From positions 1 to 30,793 of the IMG/VR virus record IMGVR_UViG_3300044638_008875: a stretch of DNA of 30,793 nt; one strand, 5' to 3'. The first letter of the stretch is position 1. Every line of letters begins with the position of its first letter. The position numbers and the translations under genes were made by a program. Of this stretch, positions 1 through 7,947 are shown one piece after another. This DNA is from a virus. The notes beneath the pieces are model-generated. The model was not told the DNA's origin and made no database searches. It worked only from the letters and a program-made list of their open reading frames with translations.

Positions 1-224
1 AACTCGACTTGATTACAGTAATAATCTAAAAAGCCCTTGTAAGTTTTATTGATTAAATCTCGCCCAGTAATATTTTCGCACATTTCTCTAGCCACGATTA
101 TCATTCGTGTTAGTTCAGTGTCAAAATCGTCATTGCCAACTAAGCGAAGTTTTTGCTTAACCTCGTCTAGTGTTATCGGCTCGATTGTTGCAGGGGTAAT
201 TAATATATAATCTCTAATTAGCAT
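1..224 (-). CDS. Head-tail connector protein, gp6/phiE125 gp8-like (3' end outside window)
   Basis: This reading frame is open to the window edge and 74 codons are visible. It begins at the ATG at 224, inside the end of the upstream gene (11-base overlap). The visible protein has the pattern of the gp6-like connector family: a short beta start (LITPATIEPITLDEVKQKL), then a helix with DDFDTELTRMIIVAREM and the typical ENITGRDLINKTY segment. In this family the protein forms a ring below the portal that joins head and tail. Position after the capsid gene in a head operon agrees with that role. The rest of the gene lies outside the window. Confidence 0.8.
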   Translation of the reverse strand, partial: MLIRDYILITPATIEPITLDEVKQKLRLVGNDDFDTELTRMIIVAREMCENITGRDLINKTYKGFLDYYCNQVE

Positions 225-582
225 CTTTTTCTTTTTCTTTTTTAGGTTTGTTTTTTTTAGGTTTGTTTTTTTTAGGAAAATCTTGAGTTTCGATTTCTAT
301 TTCCTCCTCTTCCTCCTCTTCTTCTTCCTGAGTTTCAATTTCAATTTCTAATTCTTGAGTTTCGATTTCTAATTCTTCTTCTTTCTCTTCCTGAGTTTCA
401 ATTTCAATTTCGTCTTTTATTTCTTGAGTTTCAATTTCTTCAGCAACACCCCAGCCTTGGCTAATAAATACTTCAGCTAATTCTTGATAAATATCATAAA
501 CTTCGCCAGCTTGATATTCAAATATTTTAGTGCCTGTTTGGTCTTTAGAAGCAAAAATTGTTTTTAAAACTTTAATTTTCAT
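214..582 (-). CDS. Small head-region protein with acidic EIETQ repeats and lysine-rich tail
   Basis: A 122-residue protein of unknown function. Residues 1-50 look like the short beta-rich domain often found next to capsid genes (YQAGEVYDIYQELAEVFISQ, then GW). The rest is low complexity: about five copies of E-I-E-T-Q separated by runs of glutamate and lysine (residues about 50-101), followed by a strongly basic tail with KKNKPKKNKPKKEKEK. The acidic block followed by a basic block makes a polyampholyte. It lies between the decoration protein and the connector, so a head-completion or capsid-associated role is likely but not shown. The repeat region is probably prone to length change. Confidence 0.75.
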   Translation of the reverse strand: MKIKVLKTIFASKDQTGTKIFEYQAGEVYDIYQELAEVFISQGWGVAEEIETQEIKDEIEIETQEEKEEELEIETQELEIEIETQEEEEEEEEEIEIETQDFPKKNKPKKNKPKKEKEKDAN

Positions 583-609
583 AGAATATTTTATTTAATC
601 AATAGGAAA

Positions 610-627
610 GGGGGCGGTGTTGCCCCC
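610..627 (-). terminator. GC hairpin between two head genes (weak terminator or RNA-stability hairpin)
   Basis: GGGGGC and GCCCCC form a six-pair stem with a six-base loop, just after the stop codon of the decoration gene when read on the minus strand. The following sequence is only CTTTCCTATT, so the U-tract is poor. It may attenuate transcription or protect the 3' end of the highly expressed capsid message rather than end it fully. Confidence 0.5.
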
Positions 628-633
628 ATTTCA

Positions 634-1029
634 CTATACAGGGTTAACAGCAGAGTGTCCTAGGATTGCGGTTGCAGATGCAGTCGCTCCGCTTGTGACG
701 GAAGTTGAAACCAAAGATAATTTTACATATCTTTTTTTACCAACATAGCCAATAGTTTTGATTGTATTGGCAGTGTTAATTTGTGCTTCAGCTTCAGTGC
801 CAATCAAGAATTGATCGTCAACATTAACAAAGCTAGAGTTGTCATCAGAGTCTTGAATTAGTGGCAAGAAAGTGCCATCAGTTCTCGCTCCAAGCTCTAC
901 AACGAAAGTGCAAGCTTCAAAACCGACTAGGTCGATTGAGTTGCCAGCGGTAGTTGCATTGCTATTGATTACTGCAATGTTAAGTGCCTTCACTGGTTTT
1001 AGTAAGGTTTTTTGGTCGTAAGTAGCCAT
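634..1029 (-). CDS. Putative head decoration/structural protein
   Basis: A 131-residue beta-rich protein directly downstream of the major capsid gene. It has the composition of small phage structural proteins (rich in A, T, S, N and V, no cysteine beyond one) and a pattern common in such proteins: ACTFVVELGARTDGTFLPL, then IQDSDDNSSF and later KKRYVKLSL. Proteins of this type sit beside HK97-type capsid genes in many phages and are usually annotated as hypothetical structural proteins. Decoration or capsid stabilisation is inferred from position and composition; no catalytic motif is visible. Confidence 0.65.
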   Translation of the reverse strand: MATYDQKTLLKPVKALNIAVINSNATTAGNSIDLVGFEACTFVVELGARTDGTFLPLIQDSDDNSSFVNVDDQFLIGTEAEAQINTANTIKTIGYVGKKRYVKLSLVSTSVTSGATASATAILGHSAVNPV

Positions 1030-1048
1030 ATTATTTTAGTTATTAAAG

Positions 1049-2227
1049 TTAAGAGTTGACGGCAATTTTAATCTTCTTGAATGCTTCAGGCTTAGTAACC
1101 ATGCCACCAACACGGCGGTGCATTACAAACTTGATAAGTCCAGAAGACTGCAAAGTGTATTCGTCACGAACAACAACCAAGCCCTTTCTGTCGCCAATTA
1201 GATAGTTCTTAAAGTCGCCAAAAATGATTGGAAAAGTCCCAGCTCCAATATCAGGCATATCAGGCATAATAGCATAAGGAACACCATTAATTGAGGCAGG
1301 AACACCAGCTCCTAAGTTGCCACTTTCCCAGATATAGCGACCATTTGTATTGTCTTTTAAAGTGCGAAGTGTAGCTAAAGTCCTGCGGTTGAAAGCATAA
1401 ATTGGATTGTAGCCAGTTTTGATTTCGCCAGTCACTTTGATTAAACTGTCGAAAGTCAGGGCATTAGTCTCGCCAGAGTTGATAAAACCAATTCCAGCAT
1501 CTTGCATAAAGCCAGACATATTGTTGCCAGCTCCAGAGCCATTAACAAATTGTTGACCCTCTAGTAATGCAAATTGTTCTGCCGCTTCGCTATTCATTTC
1601 AGCAATAACATCGAAAGAGCTGTCTTGCAATAACTCGTAAGAGACAGAGTATTCGAAAGTCATTTTTCTAGCTTCAAGATTTCTTTCACCGTAAACTGGT
1701 TTAGTCGCAGTAGAAGATTGAGCTTCACCAGTCATATAAGCGACAGCACTATTACTGCGGACTGGCATTGACTCTGTTTTTCCACCCATCGTTCTTACTC
1801 TTGCGAATGGACGAAGATTGCTAATCTCAACGATATTTTTAATAATTTCGTTTAGTTGTATAGCAGGGACTAGAAATCCACCAGCAACAGCATTATCAGT
1901 TCTTAAGTATTTTTGATCGATATCAGCTCTACCGTTAACCAAGAATTTTTCGTAGTTTTTGATTTCTTGTTGGTTGCTTTCACTTTTTACATTGTAATTA
2001 GATGCACTAGTCAAAGAAATAAGCCTTTCTTCTATTTCTTTAATTTGACTATCTTTTTCTTGTAATTTTGTAAGCAAGTTTTGGTTTTTTACTTCGTGTT
2101 CGTCAAGAGCGGATTGTATTTTTTCTACAACACCCTTGCTTTCAGCACTTTTCAATTCATTTTGTTGGCGAAGTGCATCGATTGCACCGTGCAATTCACT
2201 TACACTTTTTATGAGTATATCGGACAT
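1049..2227 (-). CDS. Major capsid protein, HK97 family
   Basis: A 392-residue HK97-fold major capsid protein. Residues 1-75 are a predicted coiled coil rich in K, E and Q, which corresponds to the delta domain that the prohead protease removes in HK97-like phages. The mature domain follows: NAVAGGFLVPAIQLNEIIK near residue 113, then typical segments such as YELLQDSSFDV, QQFVNGSGAGNNMSGF and the C-terminal VVRDEYTLQSSGLIKFVMHR. The start codon directly abuts the stop codon of the protease gene, giving translational coupling. The product self-assembles into the icosahedral shell. Confidence 0.95.
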   Translation of the reverse strand: MSDILIKSVSELHGAIDALRQQNELKSAESKGVVEKIQSALDEHEVKNQNLLTKLQEKDSQIKEIEERLISLTSASNYNVKSESNQQEIKNYEKFLVNGRADIDQKYLRTDNAVAGGFLVPAIQLNEIIKNIVEISNLRPFARVRTMGGKTESMPVRSNSAVAYMTGEAQSSTATKPVYGERNLEARKMTFEYSVSYELLQDSSFDVIAEMNSEAAEQFALLEGQQFVNGSGAGNNMSGFMQDAGIGFINSGETNALTFDSLIKVTGEIKTGYNPIYAFNRRTLATLRTLKDNTNGRYIWESGNLGAGVPASINGVPYAIMPDMPDIGAGTFPIIFGDFKNYLIGDRKGLVVVRDEYTLQSSGLIKFVMHRRVGGMVTKPEAFKKIKIAVNS

Positions 2228-3223
2228 TTATTTGATTGTTTCAATTTTTAAAAGAGCCGTCTTCATAGACAGCTCTAACATAGTTTCAGCATCCCGCTGG
2301 GTTGGTGTTGCAACATCCCGTTGCATAATCTCTTTAGCTTTAGCAACTAGCATTTTAGCATCTTGATTGCTAAATTGTGTTGCGATTGCTTTTTCTAATG
2401 TTCTTATACTGTCTATACTATCAATAAAATCTTGTTTCATTTCCTCGTTTTTAAAGCTTTGCATTGTGGCTTTTTCGTTTGCGGGGAATGTAACCAAAGA
2501 TATTTCGTATAAGCTAACTTCTTTTAGTTGCCTTACTCCGCTCTTTGCCGTTTCAGCAAGGTCGACAGAATAGCCAATAGAGAAGGTGTTAAGTGATCCT
2601 ATTTTTATTTGTGGCATTATTCTATCTCTAACCAAAGCATCATCCTTAGGTAGTCTGGCTTCGAATAGCAAGCCGTTTTCATCTTCTTTGATACTGTCAA
2701 TAATACCAATAGGAACATCTCGCATATTATGTTGCAATAGTAACTTAGGCATTCTTTTTTTTAAAGTCTTTTTGAAAGCACCTTTTTCTACAACATCGTT
2801 AACTAGATCAGTATTGCCAAAGGTTGAGCCGTAGCCGCTTATTTTAAAATACTGTTCGTCTTCTGTTTCATTAGCTTTTATCTCTAATTTACAATCAAAT
2901 GTTTGAAATTGTTTTTGCATTTCTGTATTTTTATTATTATTAAAATTAATAGCCCAATCAATACCAGCGGTTCCTCCCCATAATAGCCAAGCAATAGTTC
3001 CTGCGGTTGGTCCGCCGTCATTCTCTCTCTTGTCAGGTTGGTAATTCTGTCTATGTCTATTAAAACTCGCCATTCTACTAATAGTTCTTAAGCTTAAATC
3101 AGCCCCATTAGATAAATCTCTTGCTCTTGCAACTCCCACGGCAGTGCCACCCCTTTCCCATTTCTCTCGTAATTCAAGTCCTCTTTTTGCATTTTCTTGT
3201 GCTTGTTTTGGTGCTATTGGCAT
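2228..3223 (-). CDS. HK97-family prohead protease with an extra N-terminal domain
   Basis: A 331-residue protein. Residues about 105-260 match the prohead serine protease family: FKISGYGSTFGNTDLVNDVV, the likely catalytic histidine in LLLQHNMRDVPIG, the serine in LNTFSIGYS, and the typical YEISLVTFPANE. This enzyme cleaves the capsid delta domain during maturation. Residues 1-100 are a separate domain (RGGTAVGVARARDLSNGADL and TAGTIAWLLWGGTAGIDWA), a pattern known to me from other phage head proteins, sometimes fused and sometimes alone, with no established function. The C-terminal 70 residues are helical and may be a scaffold-like tail. The gene lies between the minor head protein and capsid genes, as expected. 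Confidence 0.9.
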   Translation of the reverse strand: MPIAPKQAQENAKRGLELREKWERGGTAVGVARARDLSNGADLSLRTISRMASFNRHRQNYQPDKRENDGGPTAGTIAWLLWGGTAGIDWAINFNNNKNTEMQKQFQTFDCKLEIKANETEDEQYFKISGYGSTFGNTDLVNDVVEKGAFKKTLKKRMPKLLLQHNMRDVPIGIIDSIKEDENGLLFEARLPKDDALVRDRIMPQIKIGSLNTFSIGYSVDLAETAKSGVRQLKEVSLYEISLVTFPANEKATMQSFKNEEMKQDFIDSIDSIRTLEKAIATQFSNQDAKMLVAKAKEIMQRDVATPTQRDAETMLELSMKTALLKIETIK

Positions 3224-3263
3224 ATTTTATAATGTTTATAATTAAAAATTAGTTTTGTCAATA

Positions 3264-4157
3264 TTAATTAAAATATTTTTTATCGTAAATAGCAACACAT
3301 CTACATCTTATAACATTTGCACTGCTACCATTAGGATCTCGTGGGTAGTTTAGGCTCTCCCCGTCTACAATAAACTTATCATTTGTTTTAACCTCTTGAC
3401 CGTCTGCAATCATATGAGCTTCCCTTGTTGATTTGTCAAGAATTGCAACCCAAGTTTTATTAATAGCCATAGTTCCTCTATTAGTTTTTATCTTAGCATT
3501 ATTAACAACATTAGCCTCGTTGTCTCTTGAATAAGCTTCACCAATACCAATAACCTGTTCGCCGATTAGTCTTGCTCTTGACTTAGCATTATCAAGCAAA
3601 TTAATCTTAATATTCTTAGCTATGTCTCTTTTAGCATTTCTGACAATCATTTCGATTTGAGCTATTCTTTGCCTTGCTTTATCAGTCGCCAGCAATGATA
3701 ATTGGTTTTGCTCTCTTATCAATAAAGATATCTCTTCCGCTTTTATCTGTGTTTGCCTAACAACAATATTATCGATTTCTTTAGCACTCGTATTAGTGAT
3801 TAAATCAGCTTGATTTTCGCTTTGGTTTGCAACAAATAAAGTAAAATCTAACTCCAACTGTCGATTTACATTGTCAAATTCGCTATTGTCAATTGATTTA
3901 AAAGCGATATTAAATTGTTTTTCAATACTATTTCGTAAAGAATAACCAAAGACACCAATTGACATCCGCAGTCCGTCCCTAACCTCTTTTAACATCTCAG
4001 GGCGGTAGTTATCAGCAAGTTCTGTGGCATTTAGCTTGTCGACTAAAAATAATCTAGCGACATCATTTGCTTGATTTTTGAATACCTTATAAATCTTATT
4101 GCTAAGCTTAGCCTCAAGCGGTAGTTTTAACTCGTTAATCTCTTTTGCTTTCATCAA
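3264..4157 (-). CDS. Minor head/morphogenesis protein, Mu F (SPP1 gp7) family
   Basis: A 297-residue protein. The C-terminal 80 residues carry the Phage_Mu_F signature: KTWVAILDKSTREAHMIADG, VDGESLNYPRDP and the closing NVIRCRCVAIYD, with the conserved histidine and cysteines. The N-terminal two thirds are helical (many K, E, Q and I), as is usual. Family members bind the portal or packaged DNA and are needed for head assembly or DNA injection. The start overlaps the end of the portal gene by 23 bases, which suggests coupled translation with the portal. Confidence 0.88.
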   Translation of the reverse strand: MMKAKEINELKLPLEAKLSNKIYKVFKNQANDVARLFLVDKLNATELADNYRPEMLKEVRDGLRMSIGVFGYSLRNSIEKQFNIAFKSIDNSEFDNVNRQLELDFTLFVANQSENQADLITNTSAKEIDNIVVRQTQIKAEEISLLIREQNQLSLLATDKARQRIAQIEMIVRNAKRDIAKNIKINLLDNAKSRARLIGEQVIGIGEAYSRDNEANVVNNAKIKTNRGTMAINKTWVAILDKSTREAHMIADGQEVKTNDKFIVDGESLNYPRDPNGSSANVIRCRCVAIYDKKYFN

Positions 4158-5487
4158 AATAAGTATTTGCCAATTGTTTTATTTTGTCTTCGCTATATTC
4201 TTTTTGTTGTAAAAGTAGATTGATAAAGAAAGCTTTTTCATTGCGAATATTATCGCCAGTGTAATTGTCTGTAGCAATCGGCACTAGATTATTAGCTCGA
4301 TAAATTAAGTCGCCGTTATCCGCAGTTTCGTAGCCTATTAAAGCCCTTAGTTCGTTTAGTGATAGACTATTAAGCTGTTGGTAAGTTAATGCTGTCTGTA
4401 TATTCCTACTTTCAATTGCTTTGATTTTTGCAGTATTAACTGTCAATTTATAATTCGTTTCACCAAGAATTGGCAAAAGTTTTAGGTTAAGAAAATCAAA
4501 TAAATCTTTGGCAATAGGCAGAATACAATTATCATACAAAGCAACCTGTGCGGAAGAGTAGTTAGAATAGGTCATATTATCTTCGTTTATCAAAGGAAGC
4601 GGAATTTTTAAACATTTACTAATTTGATTTTCAGTGCTTTTTTTTAGCATCCCAAAGTCCATATCTTTAATATTTTCGCTCATTTTTTCAACAGTTACAT
4701 CACCAGTTACTGCAAAGGGCTCTCCTGCATTCTTTGCTCCTGCAATTCTTCGCATTGTATCTTGAACACCTTGTATTTGATCGCCTGTTAGTGCATTCTT
4801 AATCAAGAATAATAATGATGGTCTGCAACCATTCTTGATTGTAGCATTGTTATGAACCGAAGCCGTGATATATTGACTAATCTCTAGTTGAGCCGACATT
4901 AACAAAGATATACCTAATTGAGTGTCAATAGTTGTTAAGTTGTTGTTTTTAAAATGTAGCAAGATGTGACCGTCTCTACTTTGATAATTTTTACTTTTTG
5001 CATTATAGATAAATTCTTGATACACTTGACTACTGCTACCGTTTGGAGTGTAAGATATAGTGTTAGCCTTGCCGTTAAGATTAACATCGCTAAGGGTGAT
5101 ATTCTGCGGTTTTAGCAATATTAATTCATAAGTTGAGCCAGCTTTATTAACATCGATAAAAGCATTTCCTGCGACCACATAATACAGTATCAATTCTTTT
5201 ATGAACCTAGAAAATGTCTGGTCTCCATTGGGGGTTGCTAGCTTTGTAATAATATCCGCATCGTGATTAAATTGGTTTTTCTTATCAGTGGTTGTGATTG
5301 GCAAATTAGCAATATTATCGGCAATAATATTAACAGCAACAGCAACAGGGTTGCAATGGTAATAAGCATCGGTAAAAACTCTAACAGCTTCGTTGTAGTT
5401 GCTTGTAAAGTTATAAGTGTTATCAAAGCCATTGCCAATAGCATAATTGCAACTTTTATTCTCTTTTTTTTTAAAAATATTAAACAT
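4135..5487 (-). CDS. Portal protein, HK97 family
   Basis: A 450-residue portal protein. Diagnostic segments are NPVAVAVNIIADNIANLPI near the N-terminus, YYVVAGNAFIDVNKAGSTYE, LLHFKNNNLTTIDTQLGIS, and the stem/wing segment LKKSTENQISKCLKIPLPLI followed by NYSSAQVALYDNCILPIA. Portals form the dodecameric ring at one capsid vertex through which DNA is packaged and ejected. The order terminase, portal, minor head protein, protease, capsid is classical. The gene begins two bases after the end of the large terminase gene. Confidence 0.93.
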   Translation of the reverse strand: MFNIFKKKENKSCNYAIGNGFDNTYNFTSNYNEAVRVFTDAYYHCNPVAVAVNIIADNIANLPITTTDKKNQFNHDADIITKLATPNGDQTFSRFIKELILYYVVAGNAFIDVNKAGSTYELILLKPQNITLSDVNLNGKANTISYTPNGSSSQVYQEFIYNAKSKNYQSRDGHILLHFKNNNLTTIDTQLGISLLMSAQLEISQYITASVHNNATIKNGCRPSLLFLIKNALTGDQIQGVQDTMRRIAGAKNAGEPFAVTGDVTVEKMSENIKDMDFGMLKKSTENQISKCLKIPLPLINEDNMTYSNYSSAQVALYDNCILPIAKDLFDFLNLKLLPILGETNYKLTVNTAKIKAIESRNIQTALTYQQLNSLSLNELRALIGYETADNGDLIYRANNLVPIATDNYTGDNIRNEKAFFINLLLQQKEYSEDKIKQLANTYFDESKRD

Positions 5488-5488
5488 T

Positions 5489-6715
5489 TTAATAATTGAT
5501 TATTCCAAAACCAACTTTTTTTTTGATCCTGTTTGTTAATGAATAGCGAAGTGCATCGATATAGTGATTGTATTTATCTACAATGATTGGCAACACCTCG
5601 CCCGTAGTCTTATCTACCTTGTAGCAATATAAACTAAATTCGTCAATCAAATTTTTGCACCTCGGGTGAATATTTATCTGTTTATAGCCTCGCAAATGCT
5701 CGATACCGTCTTCTACACTGCCTTTCCACTTGTCGCAAGGGTGTATATTGTAGCCATCTGTCATTTTAATATGATTGATAGTTTCAGGTCTGGAGCTATC
5801 GCCATAAATTAACCACTTTTTGCTTTCAGGTATTTTATCAATGTATTTATATAAGTCAACAATTGGTATATGCACTCCGCCAGCTTCGTAATCAATAAAT
5901 AACTCACTATCCATAATAAAACATCTCACCACTGCGAAGGCATCGCTACTAAAGCCAAAATCGACACCAAAGAAAAACCTGTTATCTTGTATCTTATCAG
6001 CGGAGGGGGTTTCAAATTCTTTTATCTTGTATTTACCTTTAAAAATTAGGGCATCGCTAAGTTGCTTAACCTCGCCAAGCCATTTGTTTTGGTATAGCTC
6101 AGGGTTATGCTCTCTGTCGTAAAGCATCTCGTTTTTAATAGGGCTTTTATCAAAATAGGGATTATCATAGTAATTGACTTTAACAGCAATAGTATCGGGC
6201 AGGGGATTTTCTACGAACATTTTATAAGTCGGATCATTTTTATCGTTAGGGTTAAAGCTTACCCAGATCTCGCTTCCCTCGTTTCTAATGGTCGGAGTTA
6301 GAAAATTCCAGCTTTCACTTGAAACTTTTTCAGCTTCTTCTACCCAGCAGATATCAATTCCGCTCGTAGACTTGATTTGCAAAGGATCGTTGCTAATTCC
6401 TTTAAATATAAACTCGCTTCCGTTTACGGTTTTAATGGACGATTTGGTAATTGTAAAATAAGAATGAAGTTCGTAAAAATTAATAATATCGCTAAAGATT
6501 TTATGGACGGAGTCAGTAATGCTAGATTGATACTCCCTAGCACAAAGTATTCTAATTGATTTCTTTTTAAACAAATGCTGTGGATTTAATGCTAGAATTA
6601 ATAAGGCTCTAGCAATATTTTCACTCTTGCCACCGCCACGGCCGCCGTAGGCTACTTTAAATCGTGATTTTTCTTTTAACAAGAATTGAAACTTTGTCGG
6701 GATTTTTATTTGCAT
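5489..6715 (-). CDS. terL: Terminase large subunit, PBSX-type (Terminase_3)
   Basis: A 408-residue packaging ATPase/nuclease. The N-terminal ATPase domain has a Walker A-like motif (VAYGGRGGGKSENIARALL) and Walker B (DICWVEEAEKV). The C-terminal RNase H-like nuclease has its acidic residues in FFFGVDFGFSSDAFAVV, LIYGDSSRPETI and YIDALRYSLTN. The length is normal for the family. It pumps phage DNA into the prohead and cuts it. It lies downstream of the small subunit with an 80-base gap that holds AT-rich hairpins. No Shine-Dalgarno sequence is visible before the ATG. Confidence 0.95.
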   Translation of the reverse strand: MQIKIPTKFQFLLKEKSRFKVAYGGRGGGKSENIARALLILALNPQHLFKKKSIRILCAREYQSSITDSVHKIFSDIINFYELHSYFTITKSSIKTVNGSEFIFKGISNDPLQIKSTSGIDICWVEEAEKVSSESWNFLTPTIRNEGSEIWVSFNPNDKNDPTYKMFVENPLPDTIAVKVNYYDNPYFDKSPIKNEMLYDREHNPELYQNKWLGEVKQLSDALIFKGKYKIKEFETPSADKIQDNRFFFGVDFGFSSDAFAVVRCFIMDSELFIDYEAGGVHIPIVDLYKYIDKIPESKKWLIYGDSSRPETINHIKMTDGYNIHPCDKWKGSVEDGIEHLRGYKQINIHPRCKNLIDEFSLYCYKVDKTTGEVLPIIVDKYNHYIDALRYSLTNRIKKKVGFGIINY

Positions 6716-6775
6716 TATAAGTTTTACTTATATTATTTTATTAAAAAAAAGATAAAACCCCGTGTTTTTCGCTAC

Positions 6776-6798
6776 TAATATAAGTTTTTTTTATATTA
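6776..6798 (-). other. AT-only stem-loop at the end of the small-terminase gene
   Basis: TAATATAA and TTATATTA are perfect eight-base arms around a seven-base loop, and the arm at 6791-6798 overlaps the terS stop codon. A second, weaker dyad (ATAAGTTTTACTTAT) follows close to the terL start. With no GC pairs this is a poor terminator. It may be a processing site or simply AT-rich spacer. Confidence 0.3.
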
Positions 6799-7197
6799 AT
6801 CAACTTCATCGGTAAAAACAACCTCAATTTTTACATCTTGCTTTATCGGTTCGCCATCTTCGCCAGTGATTTCTTGGCGGAGGCTAAACTCGTCTTTTGC
6901 CTTCCTTTCAGCATACCATTTTGCGGTGGAAACATCGCCTTCATTCAAGGCTTTATTGATGACGAGTATTGATTTTATTAGTGGTTTTTGCTGTAAAGTC
7001 TTGCATTGCTCGGAAAATTTAGGGTGTTTTTTACAATACTCAAAATAAGTATCTTGATTTATATCTGCCCAAATGCAAGCATTACGAACACTAAAACCCT
7101 GAGCAAAGCCCTCTTTTAATTTACCGATTGTGGCTTCTGTCATTATTGTTGGTCTTCCAGCTGGACTATGTTGGTTTTTTGGCTTTTTTTTAGTCAT
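6796..7197 (-). CDS. terS: Terminase small subunit
   Basis: A 133-residue protein directly upstream of terL. It starts with a basic linker (TKKKPKNQHSPAGRPTIM), then a helix-turn-helix region (KLKEGFAQGFSVRNACIWAD, followed by INQDTYFEYCKKHP), then a helical oligomerisation region ending in GDVSTAKWYAERKAKDEFSL, and an acidic beta-rich tail. This order is typical of small terminases, which recognise the packaging site on phage DNA and regulate TerL. The assignment rests on the HTH pattern, the AKWYAER motif and the position. Confidence 0.85.
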   Translation of the reverse strand: MTKKKPKNQHSPAGRPTIMTEATIGKLKEGFAQGFSVRNACIWADINQDTYFEYCKKHPKFSEQCKTLQQKPLIKSILVINKALNEGDVSTAKWYAERKAKDEFSLRQEITGEDGEPIKQDVKIEVVFTDEVD

Positions 7198-7210
7198 TTT
7201 TTAATAATTT

Positions 7211-7284
7211 TGGAGCGTGTAGGTCGGATTCGCACCGCCTCCAATTAGATGGTATCTAATTATGCACTATTACACTATACACGC
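7211..7284 (-). tRNA. tRNA-Gly-like element, anticodon ACC, encoded CCA (imperfect)
   Basis: Read on the minus strand, GCGTGTA (5' end) pairs perfectly with TACACGC, followed by T and an encoded CCA. The anticodon arm has a perfect five-pair stem (ATTAG/CTAAT) with a seven-base loop, ATACCAT, giving anticodon ACC (plus strand 7251-7253). C35, C36 and the discriminator T are what bacterial tRNA-Gly carries. The weak points are a three-pair D stem with a D loop lacking GG, TGCGAAT in place of TTCGAAT, and a T stem with one mismatch plus an extra base. It could be a functional divergent phage tRNA, a decaying one, or a tRNA mimic. Its 5' end overlaps the last ten bases of the Mom-like gene. Confidence 0.55.
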
Positions 7285-7947
7285 CTATTTTTTAAACTTA
7301 TTTTTTTCCCTTTATACATTCCAGCCCCCAGCTCATCTATTTTGCTAAATGGCAAAACTGGAACAGTTAAATCTTGTTCTTTTTTTTTATCAATAAAATA
7401 GATATATCTAAATTGAAAGCCATCAAGTTTTTTTAATGTTTTCCAGTAATCTTTATCGTTAGGTCTATGTGCTGAAAAAGTAACTTGGCTAAATACTTCT
7501 CCCGTTTTCTCATCTATTCTTTGCCCAGTATTTCTTTTTATACTTGTTAAAACAAATCCACTAGCTCTATAAATAGTCCCATCCCCACATTGGCAACCAT
7601 CAGCAAAGCTAATAATCCACTGAATATTTGGATAATGTTTTTTAATTAACTGCATTGCAATTGCAATGCAACGGCTCTCACTATTTCTTGGCAATAAATT
7701 GCTAAAAGCCATTCTGTTTAATTCTAAAAAATCATTCCAGCCAGTATCTTTAACTAAACCCTGAACTTTTCTTTTATCAAGGCTAGAACCAAACTGCATT
7801 ACCCCCCCCCAACACTCCATTTAAGAAGCAACCAAAATGTAAAATACTGTTTTGTACCACCTTTCCGCTATAATGATTTTTCTTTACAAAATCTCTAGCT
7901 GCAATTACATTTATTGGTTTTACAATTATTTGTTTAGCCTGTCCCAT
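7275..7947 (-). pseudogene. Mom-like DNA modification protein, frameshifted in a G9 tract
   Basis: Two frames make one protein. Frame one starts at the ATG at 7947 (overlapping the ParB-like gene by 22 bases) and reads MGQAKQIIVKPINVIAAR, then DFVKKNHYSGKVVQNSILHF and GCFLNGVLGG up to the G tract at 7802-7810. The other frame continues GVMQFGSSLDKRKV, then LELNRMAFSNLLPRNSESR and ISFADGCQCGDGTIYRASGF to the stop at 7275. The HYSG, LHFG, MQFGxSLDKRK and NSESR elements are those of the phage Mu Mom family, a GNAT-fold enzyme family that adds a modified group to adenine and protects DNA from restriction. Removing one G restores a continuous frame. The cause may be sequencing error, slippage or phase variation. 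The 3' part alone could also start at 7820 (MECWGGVMQ). Confidence 0.75.

Noticed and set aside
2136-2834. Several plus-strand open frames opposite the capsid and protease genes
   Set aside because: They are antisense to clear family members, have hydrophobic low-complexity products and no leader or promoter.
7211-7284. tRNA on the plus strand (loop ATGGTAT, anticodon GGT)
   Set aside because: The plus-strand reading has no TTC-like T loop and no CCA end, while the minus strand has TGCGAAT, CCA and glycine identity bases.
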